From Glandiceps talaboti (lineage: Eukaryota > Hemichordata > Enteropneusta > Spengelidae): a stretch of DNA of 20,000 bases. The stretch lies in NCBI RefSeq assembly GCF_964340395.1, contig NC_135557.1, forward strand, positions 15,289,867-15,309,866. The letters are read 5' to 3'. The notes below the pieces were generated by a model. That model saw only the letters and a program-made list of their open reading frames with translations. It made no database searches and had not been told where the DNA came from. This document shows, in pieces, positions 11,804-20,000 of the stretch (the first letter of the stretch is position 1; each line of letters opens with the position of its first letter). The position numbers and the translations under genes were made by a program.

Positions 11804-12029
11804 CAGCACACTGTTCAAGATTGAAAGCATTAGTTGTAAAATGCCTTTAGTTTATCAGCTAGGTCTTTTCTCCCGATAATCACCAGGCGTTCTTCTAAGT
11901 ACTTTGTGTCATTTTCTGTGATGTCAACTCTTTCGAGTAGTTTGTTAATTAGTTTTATTGGATTATCTATTTCAGACATATCCCGTTTTGGTATTTCGGT
12001 ACAAAGAGGTGTAAGCTTTCCGAGCTCAT
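11804..12029 (-). CDS. Last coding exon: second part of death effector domain
   Basis: The acceptor TAATTATTCAG precedes the exon at 12029; coding ends at TAA 11832-11830 and the exon continues to a donor at 11804. Entry is phase 1, completing a GAT codon with the previous exon. The encoded ~66 residues give DED helices 2 to 6: ELGKLTPLC (helix 2), PKRDMSEID (short helix 3), PIKLINKLLERV (helix 4), NDTKYLEERLVIIG (helix 5) and RKDLADKLKAFYN (helix 6). The GRKDL is the RxDL charge motif conserved in DEDs, where it supports homotypic stacking in FADD/caspase-8-type assemblies. The domain closes at the protein C-terminus, three residues before the stop. The fold assignment is from pattern memory, but the spacing of hydrophobics and the motif fit well. 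A death domain or CARD is less likely because of the RxDL and the helix 4-5 pattern. Confidence 0.75.
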
Positions 12030-12224
12030 CTGAATAATTAAAATAAATGAAGTATTAATAGCTTCCATCATCCTTTGTTGAAAATATTATATATACAATG
12101 TAATTTCACACATAAACATAGTTTCACCTTTTTTCGTCTACCTTGATATAATTATTGAGCCGCAAACAAGTGTAAATTTAGCCATAAGCAAGTTTTAAAC
12201 GGTGTTCATGATTTTTTCACTTAC

Positions 12225-12299
12225 CGTTAGTGATTTCCCGTGCAATACTACATTTCAGTAACGTGAATTCGTCAATGGTAGTAACGTCGCTTTTATTTC
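12225..12299 (-). CDS. Exon encoding DED helix 1
   Basis: Acceptor TTTCTTTGAAAG and a perfect donor AACG|GTAAGTG bound a 75-base exon (phase 1 at both ends). It encodes GNKSDVTTIDEFTLLKCSI then AREITN. The segment DEFTLLKCSIAREI matches DED helix 1 (hydrophobic pattern F..LL...IA.E), and TN plus DEL from the next exon starts helix 2. The junction with the following exon makes an intact domain of about 80 residues, the usual DED length, which is the strongest support for both exons. Intron 12030-12224 is 195 bases. Confidence 0.7.
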
Positions 12300-12359
12300 C
12301 TTTCAAAGAAACAATACATGTTAGTATTGTGTAATAACAGTGCAAATGACCAAAATGAT

Positions 12360-12517
12360 GCATGTATGTATGTATGTATGTATGTATGTATGTATGTATG
12401 TATGCATGCATGCATGTATGTATGTATGTATGTATGTATGTATGTATGTATGTATGTATGTATGTATGTGTGTGTATGTGTATGTATGTATGTATGTATG
12501 TATGTACGTATGTATGT

Positions 12518-12518
<1 letters not shown>
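12360..12518. repeat. (TATG)n microsatellite
   Basis: About 160 bases of TATG tandem repeat with TGCA, GTGT and TACG interruptions, inside the intron between exon X and the DED helix-1 exon. The Met-Tyr-Val-Cys open frames in all plus-strand phases are translated repeat. Confidence 0.95.
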
Positions 12519-12549
<31 letters not shown>

Positions 12550-12554
12550 TTATT
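12519..12554. repeat. (ATTT)n microsatellite
   Basis: A tetranucleotide ATTT run directly abuts the TATG array, making a compound microsatellite within the same intron. Confidence 0.9.
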
Positions 12555-12853
12555 TATTCATTAGTTAATCTAAGTGGCCTGTCAATTCGTGACGTAATTC
12601 ACACAATCATTTTTACACGTAATATTAACATTCAGGTACTATGAATATAATATCATTAAAACAGTATTTGTTAATGTAGAAAATGAAACTGCACCTCAGA
12701 AATCTTTAAGCGTGTTAAATCAGAATATTCCACCAAACAACAAATTTAATTTCAAATAATATTTTTTTTTCTAGAGTTAGTAATGACAAGAGTTTGTTAC
12801 TTGTGAAAACGTCGTCTATACAATAACTATTTCCACTGTTTCCTTTTAAATAC

Positions 12854-12913
12854 TTGTAAATGACATATTATCTAAAGGCAATGCCCTGGCAACTTCATCC
12901 TTGGGAACGTGAT
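12854..12913 (-). CDS. Candidate exon X, 60 bases, phase 1-1
   Basis: A strong acceptor (TTTTGATCTTCTGCAG) opens a short frame encoding about 20 residues (DHVPKDEVARALPL, then DNMSFT). A modest donor (ACAA|GTATTT) ends it in phase 1, matching the entry phase of the DED helix-1 exon. If that donor were not used, the frame would stop at a TAA six bases further on, giving an alternative terminal exon without the DED. Either use would fit the phase-1 system; the weak donor makes this the least certain exon near the DED. Confidence 0.45.
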
Positions 12914-13254
12914 CTGCAGAAGATCAAAATGTAAGAATTGTTATTTTCATATAGGATGATTAGTGCTAAGCTATACCTATGGATAAAAAAATCATCTATA
13001 TAATATAAGGCGTTCTATGGCTTCAAAAATCACTGTATTTATCACCCCACTCCCTACAAACGGACAATTAGATTGGGAAAGGAAAAATAAACACGTAATA
13101 ACTCCAGACTGCTTTAACCTTACGATTTCCTATCAGAATCATTCGCAATTTGAAACTTTCCCTCCTGTTTTAACAATTCCTCCAAAAATAACAATTGTAG
13201 GTTGTTCTATTCATGGAGGTTCCCCATTATGATCGCTAGTATTGAAGAACTCAC

Positions 13255-13422
13255 CTTTCTGTGACTCCGGTGTGACTACATCCTCATCAGGGTTTCTTTC
13301 TGTGTTGTCCGTTTCACACTCATGTGTTGCAGTTCCCATTATTCCCACTGAGGCTACACCGTTGGTCATATTCTCATTAGCCCCAGTTTTCTCTGTACCA
13401 CACTCTTCTATTTTCTCATTAG
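13255..13422 (-). CDS. Exon C (alpha family), acidic Thr/Glu-rich linker
   Basis: A 168-base exon with acceptor TTTTTGTACAG and donor AAAG|GTGAGTTC, both good, and phase 1 at both ends. It encodes 56 residues rich in Glu, Thr and Asn, including ENMTNGVASVG, ATHECETDNTE and PDEDVVTPESQKG. No folded domain is recognised; it is probably a flexible linker preceding the C-terminal DED. Its 3' half is clearly homologous to exon D at 15450-15596 (NMT.., DD.D.., DDVVT.E...G) and the donors are identical, so the two derive from a duplication. Confidence 0.6.
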
Positions 13423-13581
13423 CTGTACAAAAATATTGTATTGGAAAAATATTTTCGACAAATTTACAGTAACTGGTAGATATATAAATACTCCACTGTA
13501 CGGAAAAGATAAGATTCTCTTTATGTTTGTTTGTATAACAATTTTTCATGAAGGAATGTTATATACATATTGGGCACACCT

Positions 13582-14630
<1,049 letters not shown>

Positions 14631-14857
14631 CCTTTGTTTTCATCATCACAGCCGTTCACTATCATCAATATATTAAAATACTGTTATACATAAATGCATA
14701 AATAGTTTGCTTTGTTAATCAAAACATCGTCTGAGAAATATCCTAAGTCTTGAACTTAGCTATGTTGTGAGTTAACTTAGGTATATTGTGAGTTACTACT
14801 TACTTGAACCGTGTTTTTTACTGCTATATTCCATCAAAGAGACATTTTGATTTTTGC

Positions 14858-14980
14858 CTTCTACTGATCCAACATCATGTTCAGTAATAGGTTGTTTATG
14901 TTCAGCTTGTTGTGGGAGTTGTTGACGTGCTGGTTGTTGTTTGAGCTGACTTGCCGCATGGGTTTCAGCATTACCAACGC
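14858..14980 (-). CDS. Exon A (beta family), Gln-rich, donor decayed
   Basis: A 123-base segment, phase 1 at both ends, after the acceptor TTACAATGAAAAG. It encodes about 41 residues that are Gln-rich (SQLKQQPARQQLPQQ) and end HDVGSVEG. It aligns with B1/B2 in its 3' half, and its downstream intron (14646-14857) lines up with the B1 downstream intron base for base in length (212). The donor reads GAAG|GCAAAA, a GC donor with poor match beyond position +4, while B1 and B2 have GCAAGT. Splicing here may therefore be weak, and the exon may be skipped or dead. The open frame is retained. Confidence 0.45.
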
Positions 14981-15449
14981 CTTTTCATTGTAATATATAT
15001 AATTATATTATATTAGCCTTACGATATAATTAGTACTGGAAAGTAACTGACTGACAAATGGACATTGTTTGTATACAATTAATTGTGAATTGTGATTATC
15101 TATAGCACATAATAATAATTAAGATGTCAATTATTAATCACTCGTCGTATAAACGGTTTACGAAATGGTGCCGGTTTTTATACCAAATACGTGTTTTCTT
15201 GCAGTTCTATGGGTTATCGGATAGTGTTCGTGGTTGTACATTCGCTGTCTTACTGTTCTCGAGCTCTATCCTACATATTAATCCGACTGATATAATGATG
15301 ATTGTATGATATGGTACTATTTTGTCAAATACTTACTTCCCTGTCTCTACAGACCTAAAATCTCTAATTGTTTGCAGTAGTTCGTCTGACTAGAATTTAC
15401 CTCACCATCAGTAAATATAATCCCTTCATTCACTTGTTAAAGAACTCAC

Positions 15450-15596
15450 CTTCCGGTGGCTCTTGTGTGACTACGTCATCACCAGGCTTTTTATCTATGT
15501 CGTCTGTTCTCAACTCACGTGAGGCAGTTTCCATTACCACCGGAATATTGCTGGTAGTCATATTCCTACCGTGCTCATTTATATACAGACCACGTT
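15450..15596 (-). CDS. Exon D (alpha family)
   Basis: A 147-base exon homologous to exon C. The donor GAAG|GTGAGTTC is strong. The acceptor (ATATATAAATAATAG) is AT-rich with a poor pyrimidine tract, so its use is less certain, but it gives the same phase-1 entry with an open frame throughout. It encodes 49 residues, among them NEHGRNMTTSNIPVVME, DDIDKKPGDDVVT and QEPPEG. Composition is acidic and Thr-rich like exon C. Several frame-preserving indels separate the two, which suggests that the coding frame has been under some constraint since duplication. Confidence 0.5.
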
Positions 15597-16012
15597 CTAT
15601 TATTTATATATAAGGCGTAAGAAATCATAACATTGGAAACATATTTATAAAAAAATAATACCACTTTATTGTACGGGAACGATAATTAGTTTCCTTTTAA
15701 GTTTGTTTGTATTAAACAAACTTATGTAAAATATAACATACATTGATATTGCATGTTTAAGTATATATTGTGCAAATATTCAAATTTGACAAATTTATTA
15801 TCACAGCCGTTTACTGTCATCAATATTTTGAAATATTGCTAAGCAAAGAAGTGCTGCATATTGTTTTGTATTTGTTTTTCGTAATCAAAATATCGTCTGA
15901 GAAAAAATGACAGTCTTGAACTTAGTTATAGGTTACATATGGTCCAAGTTACTAATCTCTGAAGCCGTGTTTATTATTGTTATATTCCATCAATAATCAG
16001 CGTGATACTTGC

Positions 16013-16147
16013 CTTTCATTTGTCCAACACTGGTAGTTGGTCGATGACATTCAGCATCTGTTGCTTGTATTGAAGTTTGACGGCATAACACGTGTTCCAC
16101 TCTATGTTGGGGTTCATATCCTGTACGGTTTTCACCAGTAACACCTC
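16013..16147 (-). CDS. Exon B1 (beta family), GC donor
   Basis: A 135-base exon, phase 1 at both ends. The acceptor is TACAATGCAAAG with a CTAAC branch-point-like motif about 25 bases upstream. The donor is AAAG|GCAAGT, the canonical form of the rare GC-AG intron class. It encodes 45 residues such as GENRTGYEPQHRVEH, QTSIQATDAECHRP and TTSVGQMKG. No domain recognised; polar linker-like. It is identical over its full length to exon B2 and distantly homologous to exon A. Confidence 0.6.
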
Positions 16148-16856
16148 CTTTGCATTGTATGACGATATAGTTAGGAATTGATCGGTAACTGATCATGAAT
16201 GAGTAACTGAATGTATTTTGAAATACAACTAAATAAATAGTTTGTTAATCCTATGTCATAAATAAGCATATGTAAGATAGTCTGTTATTTTGCCAATTTG
16301 TCTATTCGTACTTTTCATGACGTTTTGTACTGACAGACGACTGTATTTATAGTGTAATCCTATCGTTTCAATTATTGTGTTTGGTGTAAGAATATTGTTT
16401 AAGTTCCTCTATTGTATATATGGTATTATTTTCCCTACTTTTTATTTAATTCTATATATGAATATTTTGGTCTGAAATAAACTCAATTAATAATAATAAG
16501 ATCTAAGTTGTGAAGACTCGTAGTTTGAATAATGTAACGAGCATTTTTGGCTATTGGATCATGGAGTAAAAACTCGAACAGTTTGGAACGATTACCCACA
16601 TGGAAACCGCGGGTGATATGTATGATTTTTGTGAAGCTACCCCTGTAGCGAATAACTTATTTGTTGCAATATATATACATAAGTAGCTGTTTACTCCCAT
16701 TCATGCAGTGTTTCACGCTGTTTGTTCGTTTTCGTCTTTCGGACCAGTGTTTACTCCACAATATTACTTTTTATCAACTTTTATTTATAGGACGAATCCA
16801 GTCATATCGGCGCATTAATTTATATTGATATGATATAGTAGTCTTTAGATACTTGC

Positions 16857-17009
16857 CTCGATCAGTTTCTGCTTCAGTGGCATCAACAGTAGCATGTTCT
16901 ATATCTTTAGGCCTAGGATCTTCTCTTGTAGGACCCAAATCATTTCGAGGTTTTTCACCTTTAAAACACCGAAATCGATCAGCATTGGTGTTGTGCATGA
17001 GATGTGTTG
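16857..17009 (-). CDS. Exon E1 (gamma family), GC donor
   Basis: A 153-base exon after a good acceptor (CTTTTATTTTCAATAG), phase 1 at both ends, with donor CGAG|GCAAGT. It encodes 51 residues, polar and charged: TNADRFRCFKGEKPRNDLG, PTREDPRPKDIEHA and TVDATEAETDRG. No domain is recognised. Its partially deleted copy is at 18715-18814. Sequence similarity to the beta family is limited to the donor and the first intron bases (GCAAGTATC), so common origin with beta is possible but not shown. Confidence 0.6.
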
Positions 17010-17491
17010 CTATTGAAAATAAAAGTTATACATTAGGAGCAATGCTGATGCAAAATTACATGATTTTTCTAACATTTGAAAAAAATAACATTTTCGTCAA
17101 AACACATGACATATACCAATATGACAACTGTAGGGATATCTGATTAGGAGCATAAATATGGGTATCTTTTAAAGAAATAGATATAATATGGAGGACAACT
17201 ACGAGAAATGTGAAAAGTGCACGTGTACTGAAATTAAACTGGAATTTAGAGATTATTCATCCAGATTATGCATAGAACATGTAAACATCAACATTTGAAA
17301 GAAATTAGGTACATTTAAACCATTATCTGTCTGTATACTAAAAGTTGAAGATGCATATAATTTTTAATACGTACAATCAATGACTTATAAATGTTGTTTT
17401 TTAAAAAAACAAAAACAAATAAACGATGTATTTATTTGATTATGTTAGCTCGTACTATTTGAATAAACCGTAATGAACATTAGATACCCAC

Positions 17492-17525
17492 CTTCCAATG
17501 TCATATTGTTTTGGTCGGTATAATT
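17492..17525 (-). pseudogene. Exon F1 (delta family), 5' part lost
   Basis: Only the 3' end of the delta exon remains, reading TDQNNMTLEG and ending in the donor GAAG|GTGGGT in phase 1. The sequence matching intact exon F2 stops at about 17525, exactly where the left arm of the inverted repeat begins, so the acceptor and first residues are gone. It cannot be spliced as an internal exon unless a new acceptor exists. Confidence 0.6.
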
Positions 17526-17769
17526 ATGTAGGAACTTTGACTACACACGCGCGTATTACTGCATTTTACAGTGTCTCTTTCAAGACAATGACGTCCGACT
17601 ATTAACTGCAAAGAATCAAGTCACCATTTCCGCGTTCACATAAATTATTTGTTCTTAATGTTGGTCATTATTTATCAGGCTGATATCCGTTGTCGTCCTT
17701 GTCTACATGTTCATGTTGTAAATCGTCTACGATACCTTGATTTAGTATACTTGACAGAAATAATACATC
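17526..17769 (+). repeat. Inverted repeat, left arm (~244 bp)
   Basis: The reverse complement of this stretch matches 19372-19612 from end to end. Shared blocks include TGTAGGAA.TTTGA, CACGCGCG, TGACTTGATTCTTTG (in reverse), CCAACATTAAGAACAAAT and AAGGTATCGTAGACGAT. By eye the outer ~145 bases agree at about 80-85%. It lies between truncated exon F1 and exon B2. Confidence 0.85.
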
Positions 17770-17859
17770 ATATAATGGTTATATATGCTCCAAGTTACTA
17801 ATCTCTGAAGCCGTGTTTATTATTGTTATATTCCATCAATTAATCAGCGTGATACTTGC

Positions 17860-17994
17860 CTTTCATTTGTCCAACACTGGTAGTTGGTCGATGACATTCA
17901 GCATCTGTTGCTTGTATTGAAGTTTGACGGCATAACACGTGTTCCACTCTATGTTGGGGTTCATATCCTGTACGGTTTTCACCAGTAACACCTC
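17860..17994 (-). CDS. Exon B2 (beta family), GC donor
   Basis: Identical in all 135 bases to exon B1, with the same acceptor, phase 1-1 frame and AAAG|GCAAGT donor. If both are spliced, the protein carries the same 45-residue block twice, separated by the gamma (E1) block. The identity extends into both flanking introns, so it reflects recent duplication or gene conversion more than selection on the exon. Confidence 0.55.
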
Positions 17995-18714
17995 CTTTGC
18001 ATTGTATGACGATATAGTTAGGATTGGATCGGTAACTGATCATGAATGAGTAACTGAATGTATTTTGAAATACAACTAAATAAATAGTTTGTTAATCCTA
18101 TGTCATAAATAAGCATATGTAAGATAGTCTGTTATTTTGCCAATTTGTCTATTCGTACTTTTCATGACGTTTTGTACTGACAGACGACTGTATTTATAGT
18201 GTAATCCTATCGTTTCAATTATTGTGTTTGGTGTAAGAATATTGTTTAAGTTCCTCTATTGTATATAGTATTATTTTCCCTAACATTTTTTTAATTCTAT
18301 ATATGAATATTTTGGTCTGAAATAAACTCAATTAATAATAATAAGATCTAAGTTGTGAAGACTCGTAGTTTGAATAATGTAACGAGCATTTTTGGCTATT
18401 GGATCATGGAGTAAAAACTCGAACAGTTTGGAACGATTACCCACATGGAAACCGCGGGTGATATGTATGATTTTTGTGAAGCTACCCCTGTAAGGAATAA
18501 CTCATTTGTTGCAATATATATACATAACTAGCTGTTTACTCCCATTCATGCAGTGTTTCACGCTGTTTGTTCGTTTTCGTCTTTCGGACCAGTGTTTACT
18601 CCACAATATTACTTTTTATCAACTTTTATTTATAGGACGAATCCAGTCATATCGACGCATTAACATTAATATTATATCGATATTGATATGATATAGTAGT
18701 CTTTAGATACTTGC

Positions 18715-18814
18715 CTCGATCAGTTTCTGCTTTAGTGGTATCACATGTAGGATGTTCTCTATCTTCATGCCTAGGATCTTCTCGTGTAGGACCCAAATCA
18801 TTTTGAGGTTTTTC
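18715..18814 (-). pseudogene. Exon E2 (gamma family), 5' part deleted
   Basis: The 3' 100 bases of the gamma exon remain with donor CGAG|GCAAGT, reading EKPQNDLGPTREDPRHEDRE and ending TKAETDRG. Compared with E1, a deletion equivalent to 16957-17110 removed the 5' third of the exon and its acceptor. The surviving part differs from E1 at roughly a tenth of positions, far more than the neighbouring intron does. Probably not spliced. Confidence 0.6.
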
Positions 18815-19197
18815 ATATATCAATATGGCAACTGTAGGAATATCTGATTAGGAGTATAAATATGGGTATCTTTTAAACATTTACATGTAAGAAATAGATA
18901 TAATATGTAGTACAACTACGAGAAATATGAAAAGCGCACGTGTACTAAACTGGAATTTAGAGATTATTCATCCAGATTATGCATAGAACATGTAAACAGC
19001 AACTTTTGAAATTCCTAAAGAAATTAGGTACACTTAAACCATTATCTGTTTATATACTAAAAGTTGAACATGTATATAATTGATATATACGTACAGCAAT
19101 GACTTGTTATTGTGTTTTTAAAAACAATCGGATGTATTTATTTGATTATGTTAGCTCGTACTACTTGATTAAATCGCAATTAAAATTAGATGCCTAC

Positions 19198-19257
19198 CAT
19201 CCAATGTCATATTGTTTTGGTCGGTATAAGTATCTGATTCGATATGGCATGGTCTAT
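19198..19257 (-). CDS. Exon F2 (delta family), 60 bases
   Basis: A short exon with acceptor TTTACGTTACATTCCTAG and donor GATG|GTAGGC, phase 1 at both ends. It encodes about 20 residues (RPCHIESDTYTDQNNMTLDG). It is the most 5' exon of the minus-strand array that I can place. Its partial copy F1 conserves the last ten residues. The gene presumably continues 5' beyond the window's right edge. Confidence 0.5.
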
Positions 19258-19371
19258 CTAGGAATGTAACGTAAATAAACTTTAGAACCAAGTATATATT
19301 AAAAAGATTGGCAATGATATATGACAGAGATTTAAATAAAAAATTCACAGAGAACTTTAAAACGTTATGTG

Positions 19372-19612
19372 TATGTATTATTTCTTTCAAGTATACGAAG
19401 GCAAGGTATCGTAGACGATGACATGAAATTGTAGACACGGACGACAATGGATATCAGACTAATAAAAAATTACCAACATTAAGAACAAATTATTTCTCTG
19501 AACATGGAAATAGTGACTTGATTCTTTGTAGTTAATAATCGTACGTCATTGTCTGGATAGAGACACTATGGAATGCAGTAATAAGCGCGCGTGTGGTCAA
19601 ACTTCCTACATG
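19372..19612 (-). repeat. Inverted repeat, right arm (~241 bp)
   Basis: Partner of 17526-17769 in opposite orientation. The outer ends read TGTAGGAA inward on each side. The flanks show no unambiguous target-site duplication (AATT on the left against GTAAT on the right). Confidence 0.85.
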
Positions 19613-20000
19613 TAATACGATGTATCACATCCTTCAATGACCTTGAATCCTGATTTGGGAATCCGCATCATCAACATGGTGGCTGGTGTGGGAAAGAGGG
19701 GGACACATTCTCTTCGCAAAATAAACATTATGTGGAAGATTATTTATGCGCACAGGTTATTGGTAAAACTAAATCAAGAAGCAATCGAGAAGCAATTCAT
19801 ATACGGCTCTAACCAATACTTGGTGATACAGCATGCAGCAGAGCTTTTTCCTTTCATGAATGGGGTGGGCGGGGACATTACTATAAGGGTCGCTGTTTAG
19901 AAGGTAGTAGTACCCTTTCCTACCTGTAATTCGCAACAAACAAAAAATAATGTTAGATGTGAAAAAATCACGTCGCCTAAATGAAACTATATAGTCTTTC
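19613..20000. other. Right-edge region, no supported gene
   Basis: A plus-strand frame of 87 codons (19637-19900) has ordinary composition (MVAGVGKRGTHSLRKIN, LVKLNQEAIEKQFIYG) but starts at a codon that need not be a start and shows no domain I recognise. It could be part of a gene or a mobile element cut by the window edge, or chance. Confidence 0.25.

Larger units (their letters stand above)
15944..17522. repeat. Direct repeat copy 1 (exons B1, E1, F1 and introns)
   Basis: This segment is repeated at 17790-19227. From 15944 to about 16850 the two copies are nearly identical by eye, including whole introns and the 135-base beta exon, which is identical. From the gamma exon onward the copies diverge more and carry a ~154-base deletion in copy 2. 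At its right end copy 1 joins the inverted-repeat arm that starts near 17526, cutting exon F1. Confidence 0.9.
17790..19227. repeat. Direct repeat copy 2 (exons B2, E2, F2 and introns)
   Basis: Second copy of 15944-17522 in the same orientation; the offset is 1846 bases at the left end and about 1705 at the right because of a ~154-base deletion around exon E2. The copy lies entirely between the two inverted-repeat arms. Confidence 0.9.

Noticed and set aside
12318-12644. Open frames of repeating Met-Tyr-Val-Cys in three plus-strand phases
   Set aside because: They are translations of the TATG tetranucleotide array; all frames are open because the repeat lacks stops.
13211-13549. 112-codon minus-strand frame as a stand-alone gene
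   Set aside because: The middle 168 bases are bounded by strong acceptor and donor sites and align with exon D; the outer parts are intron read-through.
15990-16196. Treating the two 67-68-codon frames at 15990-16196 and 17840-18043 as complete small genes
   Set aside because: They lack Kozak-like starts, extend over splice sites into introns, and the homologous exon A shows that only the central 135 bases are the exon.
19637-19900. 87-codon plus-strand frame at the right edge
   Set aside because: No recognised domain, no splice border and no defined start; kept only as part of the edge region description.

Overview
The window is AT-rich, intron-bearing animal DNA. It has abundant short tandem repeats (TATG, ATTT, CAAA, TA/TG), a tRNA-derived SINE-like sequence and a decayed Penelope-like retroelement. 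There are no compact genes or operons. Codons are interrupted by recognisable splice sites, and the domains seen (PAN/Apple, death effector domain) are metazoan. A marine invertebrate is likely, perhaps a lophotrochozoan such as a mollusc or brachiopod, but the sequence alone does not fix the lineage.

Left part (1-10.8 kb). The only well-supported coding piece is a minus-strand terminal exon at 1016-1395, with a Thr-rich linker followed by a PAN/Apple-like cysteine module. A shorter candidate terminal exon lies at 3717-3873 on the minus strand. The rest is low-complexity or unrecognised intergenic or intronic DNA, including a degenerate ~41-bp minisatellite near 8.9-9.2 kb and a GC-richer patch near 9.7-9.9 kb.

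Right part (10.9-19.3 kb). This holds the main discovery: the 3' portion of a minus-strand gene. It ends in two exons (12225-12299 and 11830-12029) that join in phase to encode a complete C-terminal death effector domain (DED), the adaptor fold of FADD and initiator caspases. Upstream lies an array of short exons, every one bounded by phase-1 introns (60, 168, 123, 147, 135, 153, 135 and 60 bases), coding for polar, low-complexity Thr/Glu/Gln/Asp-rich sequence. They fall into families alpha (C, D), beta (A, B1, B2), gamma (E1, E2) and delta (F1, F2) that arose by nested tandem duplication. Because all the exons are symmetrical, copies can be added or lost without disturbing the reading frame into the DED.

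Several events overlie the array. A Penelope-like element sits antisense in one intron, while the duplicate of that intron lacks it. A 1.4-1.6 kb segment is duplicated, and the second copy is bounded by ~240-bp inverted repeats. Two exon copies (E2, F1) have lost their 5' parts. Several exons of the array use GC instead of GT donors. The 5' end of the gene lies beyond the right edge of the window or was not recognised. All exon boundaries were placed by hand from splice motifs, frame and internal homology; no transcript evidence is available.
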